This document shows, piece after piece, positions 11,901-25,700 of a stretch of DNA of 64,000 nt. A program made the translations under genes and the position numbers. This stretch comes from Canna indica (lineage: Eukaryota; Streptophyta; Magnoliopsida; Zingiberales; Cannaceae): NCBI GenBank assembly GCA_034359265.1, contig CP136890.1:54305501-54369500 (forward strand). The letters run 5' to 3'. A model generated the notes under the pieces. The model was not told the DNA's origin and did not search any database. It saw only the letters and a program-made list of their open reading frames with translations. How positions within the stretch are numbered: the stretch's first letter is position 1; every line of letters starts with the position of its first letter.

Positions 11901-13768
11901 ACTCCTCCTTTGCCTGTGGTCGTACAAAGGACACATTGCTTTCAGGAACCATGTAAATCGTATGTGTTCACTCTTTCTTTTTGTGCTTTGTTGTTTCGTT
12001 TGTCAACTAATCCACTACACAAAATTGTGCGATAGTGGACTTTGCTTGTGGTTGTTATAGCAGAGAGTTGGTGAAGTCGTTATTTCGTGGCACAACTAAT
12101 GATTTTGATGAACGTCGAGATAGGGTCTTTAATTAATTCTGTCTTTGTTTTACCAAAATAAAATATTGAATAATATTATGTTTTATTAAAATAACATATG
12201 AGGGTATTAAGATCACATTATCAAAATTGATTCAAATTTTAGTAATTTTTTTCTAGTTTCGATTTTATCACTTATAATTCCGGGTTTGGTAAAACGCTAA
12301 AAAACCTTATATTTTATTATATCACGAGCTTTACATTTGGTTTGTTTACAAGGCCATTATGAATAGGATTCATTTTAGTAAGTGATAAATATAACAAGGG
12401 TAATACAGAATATAGATACTGTTGACGACCTCATATTGATAGATTAAATTAAAAATAGTGTATATCTAAATGTAGCTTAACCATTATTGTAGGAGTAAAA
12501 TGAAAGTTGGAGAAATACGGATAATCTCGTTGAATTCAAAACATTTGGTTTCAATCATATGATGACAGATGTTGGGTGGAAGATAAATCATTGACGCGAG
12601 TCATAAGCTTGACAAGAAGTTACATTCGTTAATATGATATAAAAACTAACCTAGTTGTATGATTGGTGTAAGAATTACTTTAAGATGGTTCATATGTCGT
12701 TGAATATGATATGACGTTGGCTTGACTAGATCTAGATGATGACGTTAAAATTTTAATGGGAGAGATTGTAATTACATGGATTTAGCCTCACACCAGGAGT
12801 TCATACAAAGTTGCATTGATTAATAATGATTAAGAAGTCTAATGCTATTAATTTTAGTATAACCGTTTTGGTCAGTAGTTGGTTAGGTATTCAAAGTTGA
12901 TGAGTTATTCCATTATGTGATCAAATTTGTAATATCTTTTCTTTAACAAAGATAAAAAATCACAATAGATGACCATACTAAGATTCAAACTCTAGATCTC
13001 TAAGCAACAACATATTGCCATCAACTGTGCTTGTGACATCTTACTTTACCCATGTATAGAGTGAAACAAATATGAAACAACAAAAAGTTGAAATAAAATC
13101 TTAGCTTAAACTCATCCTGTTTGAAAAATAAAACAAAGAATTGAAAAAAATACCATTTTAGAAATTTGCTCAATGAGGTTTAACAACTTAAGTTTCACTT
13201 TAGAAGCTATTTCGATATAAGATTATTACCCAAGTGCTAAACAAAGCAAAGGTCATATGAAGAATGTTGAGTATCATAAGATTTGACAAGTGATTAAAGA
13301 TGTCACAAGACTAAAAAACTATCTATTACTGGTGTAGTCATCACCAATCGACGATACTATTTGAAACAAGCAATTTCAATAATTATGCTGAAATAAGATT
13401 TTAGGACGATTTTCAATCAAAGTGCAAAGTCACCATGTAAGATTGCCCTTTTTTAGCTAAGAAAAAAATAATATATATTTTTCATTTTTATATTTATGTC
13501 TCACTTTCTAAGGGAAGATGAACAATATTTAGCTTTAGTCTTGTAAAAATGCTTTGTAACATATTCCAAACAATTCATCTTCTATGAATGTATGTCATAA
13601 ACACCGAAAAGAAATGATCAAATACACAATGTCTATTCCCATAGTTAATATTTAGCACACTGTAGCACTCAGTTACAAACTAAAACTAATATTTAAAAAG
13701 CAAAAGTACATCTAAAAGAGAACTACAAATGAGAACACTGCGTATGAAGAAATGAGAAACCAAATATG
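11901..13768. other. 3' flank of the CBP80 gene, no gene seen
   Basis: AT-rich DNA between the gypsy-like element and the CBP80 stop codon. The 3' untranslated region of CBP80 must begin at 13768 and run to lower coordinates, but I saw no clear AATAAA-type signal in the right orientation. No coding frames of note. Confidence 0.6.
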
Positions 13769-16700
13769 TCAAAGCTCCATAGTCGATCGGCACAGACCAG
13801 CAAAGGCAGCTTTCTTTAAAAGTAGATGAGTATTTCCATCAAAGACCTCAGCCTCCAATGTCTCAATATGTGGCCAAATCTATGAGTCCAGCAAACATAT
13901 AAAAAGAGATGATGACAATTATGATGGAGCATAACCTTCAACTAGAAAACAAATGCCTATGATGATTTTTTTTTTCTTTTTGACTGAGAAGGCAAGTTAA
14001 GCCTTAACAGTTGCCAGTGTGAGAAAAGAATTTAAAACCAGCCTAGTTCAACAACAAAAAAGGATATAATAAAATCACAAATCAATTATTTAATCAGCAT
14101 GAGGAACTAGGACTAACCTCTGTTGCATACTGCCTCGAGAATGCTTTGACATAGCCTAATGTACATAGGCACCACTGATCTTGTTCCCTAACATTGTAGC
14201 GCTGAGTTACTTTTCCACCATTCTTTTGACTGATGAAATTGGTTAATGGACAAATTTAGTAATATGAAGTTCAGTTAGAATCATGAACATGCCATTGTCA
14301 AAATTACCTATCATCCTTCTCTCCATTCTCATGGTCCACCTCCATGGTTGATGGCTCATCTAAATCTAGAGCCATGGAATCTGTATCTTGAGCCCTTAGT
14401 TTGGGCAAAACTCCATCAGCAGATACAGGAGGCAGGCGTTCCGTAAGCACATCGGAAAAGCTTTTATACAGTGATATGAATAGCATCTGCAGACCAAGGT
14501 CAACAAACAAGGTCATTGGGGAATAAACAATAAATACCGATGATGTATCTTGGTCATTATTTATCTGAGTGCACCAAACTTACAAGACAGAATTCAAGAT
14601 GCTGAAAACTGATTGATGGATGTAAAATGGTGTTGTAGATCATCAGTACCATGTTTTACATTTTTTTGGAACCACTATTTTAGTTTGCCTATAGTTATTA
14701 ACATCAAATTGACAACCATATATTAGACAGCCATAATAGAAAAGACCTTATTTTCTTCAAGTGCTCGAACAAGGAGAGCTTCCTTAGCTTCCAAAGATTC
14801 TCGAGTAGAAACTACTTCATCCTTTGCTTTTGCAACATATGCTTTTAGTCGATTTAACCTTACTGGTTTTTCAGCCTGCACAGGTTGACCATCCACAACC
14901 TCCAGCTTTGCTTCAGCAGCCTCAAGGTCCTTTGTAGCCTTCACTACAGCATCCTCAGCCAATGAAACACCCTTCTCAAGTGTTCCAATTTCTTTCCTAA
15001 GATCAGCAATGCGGTTGTAAGTCTTGTTGATCGCATTCCTAAGGATCTATAAGAAAAGAACGATGAGCTTCAGATATATATACACAAAAATTATATTCTA
15101 TAAAATATATTTAATGTTGGCACTACTGTTAAGCTTCAGAAAATGACATGCTAATACAATCAACAAAGCAGCCCTCAAGTCCATAAAAAGCTATGGCTAC
15201 TGTTCAGGAAACATCAATGTTTAGTTATGTTATATATTTATTATAAAAAATAAAAGTTTTGTGAATGATCTTAATTTAAGTAGGAAATATTGCCTTCCAA
15301 GTTCGCTCCTATCTGAATTATTTGTCAAGAGTGGCAATCAATATATCCGAAACTGATTGTTGACCATCCCTAATCTTACCAATGAAAATCCTCTATTTAC
15401 TGCTCTATAGCCATACACTAAAGAGATGATGATTGTCAAGTCAATCCATTGTCATAGCAACACATTCAAGACAACCAGAATATTTTGTGATACCTTAGCA
15501 GTGCTACAATAGGCATAACCAAATACTACAGTACAATAATGTTATGCTATGTGCAAGAAACATTCATTTGACAATTTCACATCTAAAGTTTATAAGTTAG
15601 AAGTTACACAAATTCAATAACAGCAAAAATTTGCATTGAAGGTCCCGCAAGCATGTTCGAAATCAGTAACAAATGTAAAGTATGAATGAGTAAAGCTGAG
15701 ATGAGATTTTAAGGACATGGTAAGTTGGTAATAGACAAAGGTACCAACCTTTTGCAAAAAACACCAAGGAAAATAGAGATTATGAGGTTTAACCTAAAGG
15801 TTTTCTCAAATCAACATGTTTGTACTTTCCTAGTGTAGCATTTGCTTCAGCACAAAATTCACCTTCTGAAATTTAATTAAATAAGAAAATTTTCTGCTAA
15901 CAATAACTTTTGTTAAATTACTCAAGCATTTGAACACAAATTCTTTATATACAACCAAAAACATACACAACACAATTACTAAACACCTGGTCTGTAATTT
16001 ACTAAGCAAGAAAGTTTAAGGTTTATGCCACTTACCTCCCACGGACGATCTGAAATATGGAATTGCTCTATATTGGGATTAGAAAAGACCCAACTAACTA
16101 TAGCCAAATTGGATATGAGCCGGTAACCCATCATTCGATCAATGGCTATAGCAGTCATCTGAGTATTGTTCTTCCAGAAGGAACTAACTTCATCAATTAA
16201 TAAAACTTGCATATCCTGATCAGCACATAACTTGGCAATTACTTGACCATATCTCTCCAAGACAGTAATAAGATGAGTGAAACTTTTCGAACCAATATCC
16301 AAAAGGGTCTGAATAACAACTTCAAGTGCAAACTTTGTCCCATGAACTTGAATTATACTTTCCTCCATCCATGAAGAAATCTCACGAGCAGTCTTCCTTC
16401 CCCTAATCATGTCACGCAACTCCTTAGAAAGCATAAAGCCTTGATCTTCTTCCGAATTGTACTTAAGGCTAGGTCCACTCTTTGGTGGAAGCAGCTCTTC
16501 TAGTGCAGGTGCATTCTCAATGCTCTGAAATTGCAATCCACCAGAACGGGTGTTAATGGTTGGTGCATGAAAGGAGACAATCTTAGGTAGAAATTGGGCA
16601 GAATAATGCAGAAGCTATATGTACATAATGGTTTTCTGAAAATTACAGAAAAAAAATAGTTTGATAAACAGACTAGCCAGAAATAGCTAATGTGATTTCT

Positions 16701-19700
16701 GTTGTGTAAAAAGGCAGCCTTTTTACACAATCAAAGCATAATGAATGAACAACCGCTCATTATCACATGTCAACAAATCATTAAAGTTGACCTTCTACAC
16801 CATACTGATCAGTTACTCAAGCATAGGAGGAAACAATGTCTTCACAACAAAAATCGAACAATGAATTATAGATCACTGTGACAAAGCTAAACTAACTGAA
16901 TGTATCACAAGAGAGTTGTCCTCCCTATAATATAGCTCATATGATGCTATAGTACAGCATTTGGTGTATGCAAAATTATCATCAATGATTAAGTCAGCAA
17001 AAGAAAAAAATTTACCCTTTACCTGCTTGATTTTGTCCCAGTATGACAGTCGAACTTCCCTCTCCAACACTTCTTGCACAAAAACCCTTTGTGGGGCCCA
17101 TCTTGGAAGATCTTTAACATGAGCCCATTCTTCCCAGGGCCAAAAGTATTGAAAATTTGACCTACAATAGCATAATGATTAAAATGACTGTGTGAAGATC
17201 AGAAATATGACACAATAAATTCAGAAGTTTAAGTACTCATGAGTAAGAGATGAAAGAATAAATGTCCAGATAATAAGAATATCAGTGCTCTTATTTCCCA
17301 ACTTCAATGTGGTATCAAAATAGAGCTCATGGATAAACTTACACTCACTCTGTCATTTGATCTATGTTACATAGAAATGTTTACAGAAATAAAACTAAAA
17401 GGTTTTATCCAAGATAAGGACAAATAACAGAATCAATGGACCATATTTACTAAATTTTGGAGTCAAACTATAGAGATTGTGAAGGCTTAATAATGCAGAT
17501 CAAGGGTAACTTTTTTTAAAAAAATGTATTCTCAATTGTGTACCCCTTACCACTGTAAACTAAGGAAAAAAATCACTTTATAATGTAGCCGTTTCAGTTT
17601 AAAAAAGAAAAAGAAAAAACATTCTCTAAAGAACTCATAAAATTTTAATCTATAGAACTATGTACAGATGCTATATTAAAACAGCCTTTGCTTTAGTACC
17701 AGACTTACAAATGATGAGAAAACCATAAGATCAATCTAGTGCGACAATCCATGTCCAGGTCAGCAATTCTATCAAAAAGAGCACGAACAGCTCCTGCCAC
17801 AACAGCAGGGAATGCACCTGGGAGTGCCTAGAACATCAAATGGATAAGAGAATCAAAGAACATCTATTGCACCATGAAAAGGTTTAAATTCTTACCAGTA
17901 TAATGATTGAAGAAGCAACACAGAATAGTTGAAATTTCTAAATAAAATAACATCAGCATGAGATAGAATGATATTCTATTAATAAAAATATTTTTTATTT
18001 ATTTTTGTACATAAATGACTACATACAACAATAAATATTTCCTATCCTCGCAATCAAGCTTCTACATCTTGCTACGGCATACCACCAATTGGGCAGCTGA
18101 TAAGTAGGCACCGTCAAATAATAACAAGAAACATAATTAACAGGAATGTAAAGTAATATCATTATCATATGCTTCATAATCTAAATCAGAGATGAACCCG
18201 CATGAATCAATTATTTGTTTGAGCATTAATTAATTATAAGGAATATGTGAGGATGAACTAAGACCAAAATAGAAGGAAAATATGACTAAATATTAATTTG
18301 GATGCCTGGCAACAATGTGCTACTGTATGATTTATTATCAAATATCTGAACAATACTAGTTAAAATATTACATAATTCATATTTTTAAAGTCTATGTAGA
18401 ATCTCTCATCATACAATTTTGGATATAGTTAATCAATCAGAACTTTAATAGAAACATATATAAGGACATAAAATCCTATCAAAAAATTCATTGGATGTCC
18501 ATTTATCCTGAAACTCTGAAAGCATAGAATGTTAGGAAGGGACTAATCTATAATTATACTTCAACGATACCACTCACATGATTAAGTTGGATTGGGCTTC
18601 AACATTGACCCAATTATAAGAGACCATAACTGCAGTCTCTTCTAATGATTACCAACTATAAGAATAGTGGAAGAATTTATAGTGTGGTGACAACCAAGAA
18701 TAGCACAAGGAACTAGCAGTCAAGCAAGCAGTGGCTGTTGATAGCCTGATACTGCTTATGAAACAACAGAAAAGAAACTAGCTCGCAGCAATATCACTTT
18801 TATTTAAGATAAAAAAGATCACATAATGTTATTAGAGGACGAATTAAGATATAGTGAGATATATTGTACAAAAGATAGCACTTAGTAAACCTGGACTACA
18901 AATGCAAAATTCACCAACACTCATTCCCTCTCAAGCTAGAGCATCTGTGTCTAAGACCTAGCTTGCTAAATGTGTATAAAAATGGTGAACTAAGAGATTT
19001 TGTGAAGATATTTGCAAAGTGATAAGTGGTTTGTGAATCTTTTTGTTTACTTCAAGTTATTAAATCTCCACATATATAAGCGAAACAACATGGAGTGGCC
19101 CTCCTATCATTAGCCAATTATGCAAATTTAACCCAAAGGGTTAATTACCTATATGCTATTGTACTTTAATAGCACATTTGTTTCACATGATATGACTGGT
19201 GTCAAATCCTATCCGTCATTTGCTACGAGCATTGGATATTATTTAAGTTGGATATGATCGGGTTCCAAATCTAATTCTAATGGGATATAGATATCCTCCC
19301 GAGGTGGGTGGGAATTAAAATCCCATATCATTTAAATTGGAAATTTGCAATAAGTCAATTTTAATTCAATATTTAAGAATATTTTGTCAATTATTATTAT
19401 TATCATTATGTTAAAATAATTATTTTATTTAATTTCATAATTTTAAAATGAAAATTTCGTAAAATCAAATTTTGAGTATTAAATTATTAATATCCGACTC
19501 CTTTATCCGGAGCCAACACAAAAATAGGATTTCAAAATCCTTTCTTTTTTTCTCTTATCCAAGATTTCAACAAACGCTAGATAGGATATAAGCTTATCCA
19601 ACGTGATTCTTATCCTAGTTAATTCCAACTGAATTCCTATCCGTCCGAAATCCTATCCTCAAGGTTGTCAAAAGCGTTAAGTGCACTCAAGGCGCAAAGG

Positions 19701-22700
19701 GTCCATATCACCTGAGGCGCAAGGCGGAAAAAAAGCGCGCACCTTACTAAATACATATAGAAATTAGAAATACATAGTGATGAATAATCCTTCATCAAAA
19801 CATGGCTAAAAAGAAAGAAAACTCGGCTAATAAGAAGAAGAGAAGTAATGAAGAAGAAGAGGAGAAAGAAAGAAAATGGAAGAACTTACTTAAAGAAACC
19901 GGGCAGCACCCCAACGACAGGCGGCACTCCAACGGATCTTGGTGGCTGGACAAGTGAAGGAGAAGGGAAGAAGACACTCGCCGGCAGAGAAACACAGGTG
20001 AAGAGAAGAAAGAAAATTTGACTTCCACGGGTGAAGCCCTAATGAGTCAATTTTTTAAATTTTTATTGAGTGGTAGGCCCGGTAGGCCCCCCACTTAAAG
20101 GAAGAAAACCTGAGTTCACCCAGGCGCATGCCTGGTGCGCCTAGGGCTTCAAAACTAAATCGCAGAAGCGCGGCCAAAGAGCACGCCTGGGTGAAGGCGC
20201 TGCCTCTTGTGCGCCTAGGCGCCCAGGCACGCGCTTGACAACCTTGCGTATCCTGCGAAACAAACGTGTCATAAGGGCACGTTTGTTTCATGGGATAAAG
20301 GTGGATGGAATAAGAGATAAATTTTAATCCCTTATTTGTTCGGTGCTTGGATTAGAAGAATATAAAATTGGTGTACACTGGATAAAAAAATTCGTATCTA
20401 ATTCATCATCTCAAGCAAGCTTGTCAAAGGTGCGAGGTCAAGGATGTCAACGGGGCAAGCCGGGTACAGGGGTGCCTACCTGCTACCCGCCCCGCGAAAC
20501 ATATGGGTACCCGCTATCCGTTTAATTCCCCACGGGTATCAAAAATGAGTACCCATTTAATTCCCCACGGGGGGACAGCGGGTACCCATTCAATAAATTA
20601 CAACTATTAAGGTCTTCAAATATAAATACAATGTCTTCATATATAAACACAAAGTCTTCAAATATAAACACAAGGTTTTTTAGTATATGCATAAGGAGTA
20701 TTTTTGTAATTTACTTATTTTCGCGGGTAACAAGTACCCGCGGGTACGGGTACTATAATATTCGTATCCGCCCCATATAATAAATGGGTAAGAAAAATTA
20801 CCCATGAAATCCCCGCAGACAGGATATTAACCCCCATACCCGTCATAAACGAGTAAATAACTGTGGGTACCCATTTAAACAAGTATTATTGCCATCCCTA
20901 CGCGAGGTGCACTCAAGGCACAAAGCGCAAAAAAGCGCACGTCTGACTAAAGCAAAGCGCACCTTTTTAAAAATATTATATATGTTATTCTCAAACAATA
21001 AAAAATATGCTATGCAATATAAGAATTACATTACATGTATCATTGCACCTATAACATCGATAACAACTCCAACACGGAATTAAAACCTCGCATATCATGA
21101 ATCTAACTAAAGAGACAAACAACAAAATCTTTTAAAAACTAAGAGTTTTTCATGATCCATCAAACTAGATAATTCATAAGGCGACTGGGAAATAAAAGTA
21201 TTCGGCGGTGAAAGAGAAGGGGAAAGAGAGATTCGATCAGGGGCAGTCGGGTGAAGCTCTAATGTCTCTTTTTTTAATTATTTTAATATTATCATAAGTG
21301 GTGTCCCCCACTAATCCCTTGATGAAGAGGTTATTTTGCAAAAGAGGTGCACATGTTAATTCGCAAGCCAATGATGTTGATGAGATACAAGCTTAAGAAC
21401 ATCTTCAACATAAAGAAAAAAAAAACAAATTTCAATGAGGCACAATAGGCGCGCGCCTTGGGCTTCAAAAAAAATCCCCCGGGCGCGCGCCTTTCGTGCG
21501 CCTCACTACGCCTTGGCTTGGCCAAGGCACAAGACGCCTTTGGCGCCACGCCTGGCGTGCCCTTTGACAACATAGATCTCAAGCAAATAGACTATAAGTT
21601 CATTGAAATGACACCCTCTCATACTTTCAAAATACCTGTACCACCCCTCAAATTACATGTGCCACCCCTTCATACTCTCAAAATACCTTATACCTCCTGA
21701 AATTACACATGGCACCCCCCTTTCTCTCTTTCCCCATGTAGATGTGGTCAATTTTTCCCCATTAACACCATTTATCACTTAGCCATCCAGCATCTTAAGA
21801 TAAACATCACCTTATTAGGAAGAAACAAAACTAAGCGAATCGAGATGAAATATTTCACCAAGATTGGAGGCAAGATTTTAAATGATTTCACAATGCTTTG
21901 CAGGCGAACACAAAGAATGGAAAATGAAGAATGGGCTTGCAAATTGCTTTGGCCGACAACCACCTTGCGGGTAGCAACAATCTTGCTTTGGCTGGCAATG
22001 GAAGGAAAAGGAATCAAAGGGGAAGAGTTCCAATTTAGGGCACACAAGGACAGATAATATAAAGGGGGCGAAATTCTATAAGATAGAAAAAAACCTTTGA
22101 ATTGTAAGTCACTTCAATAACAAGGAAAAAAACCTCTGAATCGTAAGTCACTTCAAAAACAAGGAAAAAGAACCTCTGAGTTGTAAGTCAATACAATGAC
22201 AAGCAAAAAAACCTTTGAATTCTAAGTAACTTCTTCTAGGAGATCCATGGAAGATATTCCATGTGATAGAAAGAAAACCCTTTGAATTGTAAGTCACTTC
22301 AATGACAAGGGAAAAAACTTCATATTTTAAATCACTTGTATTATAGCACACAAGGGCAAAAACACTGGTTGTGGTGGAGAGTGGGACTATGGGAGAAAAT
22401 AATGACTAAGGATAATTTGATTACTAGTCACTATATATGCCTATTTTTAGTCACGATTTATTGGATTGTTCCTTCCTCAATGATATAAATATTCATTAGC
22501 AGTGGAGCTCTGTTTCAACTAGTAGAAGTCTCACAAGACAAATCAGAGAATACGGGATAAATAGGGGAAACATAGAAAGAGAAACAAAACAATACAGTGT
22601 ATTCTGCAATATCAGTTGAATATCCAAAAGTTATACGCTACTTTTCCACCAACTTGTCTACTCATCAAAAGATTAAATATATTTATCGAAAATGGTATGC

Positions 22701-25700
22701 TAAGCCTGTTCCAGAACAACATAAAAGTTGTCTGATCTTGTCTGCCTGAATATTTTATTCTAATTCTGAGTTAATAAATAATACATTCTTGTTACTACAG
22801 GAGAACAAGAGAAACAGGCTGGTCTGGACTCTAGAATTCCATGTTGTTCTCCTGTTAATGCAACAAGAGTTTCGACATTATGCTAACAGGTTCACAACAA
22901 CACCTAACAGGTTCACCTTGTCACCTAAATCAAGCTGAGTCAATGTTACAGATGTTCTCCAATCAGCCAAGCTAAAAAATTTAATGAAATTACATGACAT
23001 TATGCTCTCTATTCTTGCTATTGTAGGCCCGGAACTTGAATATTGGTTTATAAGTTTATAACATTTTCATAATTATTGTGGAATCATATTTCTATCAATC
23101 CACACAACTAGTTTCGACATGCAGCACGAACAGAGGCATTATTTATTGTTTTTGTCATGGTTCACTTGCTGCACTGATTCTTCCAAGTTCCAACTATGTC
23201 TAGTTAAACAAGAAATCAACCATCTTAAAGTAATAAGCAAAAATTCACCTTGCAAAGATCAATTATAACCAGCGCATAATAGATGGGTTTGAATGGTGGT
23301 TGAGGAAGGAACAATATCTGTAAAGAAATGAAAATAGTACTCAGTTAATTAAGACATTCCAATGCAATAAAAAAATAATAAGAAGAAACATATTCTGAAT
23401 TATGAAATTCAATGCTTACAATGCATTCAAGCTTATCCAAATTTAATAATATAAAATCAAAAGGAACACAAAAATAAACAATAAATGCTAACACAGGAAA
23501 GCCCATAGATGTAGATTGTGGAGTTTACATGAATAGCCCCTTCATTCTTTTGGGATTTTTTTGATCAAATAATCCATGTATATTTATCACTTTCTCCTCT
23601 TACACAATGCATTATTTTTTGCCTTTCCATCCATGGGCATCTAAAACTTAAAACTTAAGCTCAAGATAATTTTCACATATCCATGTTCATATTATATATT
23701 ATGATAAATTGATAATCAAGGTAGACAGGCAACTTTCAAGAGAGCATATAGGAAACCAGAAATAAATAATATTTGAAGCTGTGGTGCCATCGTATTCAAA
23801 ATACGCAAGGCTTACCTGTGAAAATATTGTTTCTGCCATCAGATATTCGTAGCGGAATGGAACAGGCAAGCTAGCCATATATGAAGCACATTCCTTCCGG
23901 CTATCTTTCCAAGAATATTTAACAAAGAAGACGTTACATGTTTAGAAAAACGAAACACAACTATTATAAACTTGTCATAAAAATTGAAAAACAAATATGT
24001 GCATAATCAAGTACTTAGTTGCATATGTTTTAAGACATTACTTTGAAGGTACTGCTAGTATTATTTGCATTTTAACATTATGGTAGATAAGGTACAAACT
24101 ATCCAGTAGTTCATATGATAGTGCCACAAATAGACTAAGTGGTAAATAATTTTAGCATTCAAAGAAACAGATATGTAGTGAAATTTTCACAGAAGATTTT
24201 GCAAGCCCAATAAGTGGATATTCAAGACTGCAAAAAACAAAAATGGTTCCTCATAATGTCAATACAAAACAAATGGAAGACGGTTCTCATAATACAAATC
24301 AGTCAATGAGCACCATAGCAGCACATGAAGACTGATCAGGACTGAACTGAATCCAAATATACACATACTGATTAGATCTGATAACCTGTCAAACTGGTAC
24401 GAAGCTATATGTAAGTCAAAAATAAGAGAAAACTGGTACAAGAAATATTATGCCTGAGTGACAAAGAGAACACTTAATATAAAGCTAATATATTTAGTTC
24501 TAAGGAGAAAAAGGAGAAATGGGAAGCAATTAATATTTAAGAGATCATAACATCAGAAAAGAAAACCATCAATTTAAAGGCTAAAAGGACATAATAATAA
24601 GACCTTTGAACAATGTTGTTTATTTGAAGAATCTAAGAACAAAAAGCAGACCATCAAAGTATGCATAATGGAAAATGCAAATCACAAATGTGCAGTCTGA
24701 TAAATAAGGCTTTCATTTACAAAAATAACTGGATGATGATAGAAGGAAACAGACAATGCTTGGTGTATTGAAGCAAAGCTTCAGATTTCTACAGGCGGCA
24801 GCTATAATATGAAAAGCAGCATTTTCAACAGAACTTACTATACAATTTCATTTCACATTTTTATAGTATGAAAATGAAAAGGCTAATTTTAGTGAAAGTA
24901 TAACTATGCACAAGCACCATAGTGAAACAATTCCAAATTCAATGAATAACTATGTGAAATTAAGGTAATATAACCCACCAGCCATTGAAGAAAAGCAGAA
25001 CATCCAGCAAATACTCTTCAACAATGAATCGATCAATAGGTTGTATATTCTGTAAGAGAGAAAATAAAATATTGAAAAATCCTTCATCAAAAGTACAGAT
25101 TGTGAATTATAAAAAAAAAGAAATTAATAGGTAAGTATTGAGCCAAGATGCAACTAAATCATTGATAGGAAGACAACCCAAACTGAGCATAAGATAGTTC
25201 ACCTTTCCATTAAGGACTTGAAGAGATCCTAAGATATCTGGGTCAAGGTTCCAAGTTTCATTTCTGGGTCCTGACTTAGACCTCGGATGGACCATTACAG
25301 TATGAAACTATGATGTACTTTACCACAAATCTCAACATAATAGAAATGGAAAAAATTGAGACGAAGAAAAAGCAAAAGAAACAATTTGCAATGGAGATTG
25401 AATAACTATCTTAGACTATGTTGTTATATAACCGTGGACCACTATCTTAAACAAATTTTACACACAAAAAGAGATTCCTAATTGTATACATCAATTCAGT
25501 ATCCACCAACAGGGCCATGTGGTCTGAGACTTCAAAACATTATAAAACCACCATGAATACAACATACTTATTATTCCTATTTCCTAATCCTTCAGTCATA
25601 CCTATGTTTTCTACTTTCCAATATACCATTGTCTCTCCTCTCCTGGTCTAGATATTATTGAAGTTTCCAGATAAACTTGAAACTATCTCCATTCTCATAA

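Larger units (their letters stand above)
17828..23248 (-). other. CBP80 intron 12 (5,421 bp) with nested MITEs
   Basis: Holds the Tourist-like 19170-20271 with a hAT-type MITE inside it, and the hAT-type MITE 20416-21575 with another hAT-type MITE inside it. A 39-40 bp minisatellite lies at 22094-22320. A diverged ~52-bp duplication (TCATACT.TCAAAATACCT) lies near 21618-21720. The remaining sequence is AT-rich with no coding signal. Confidence 0.85.
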
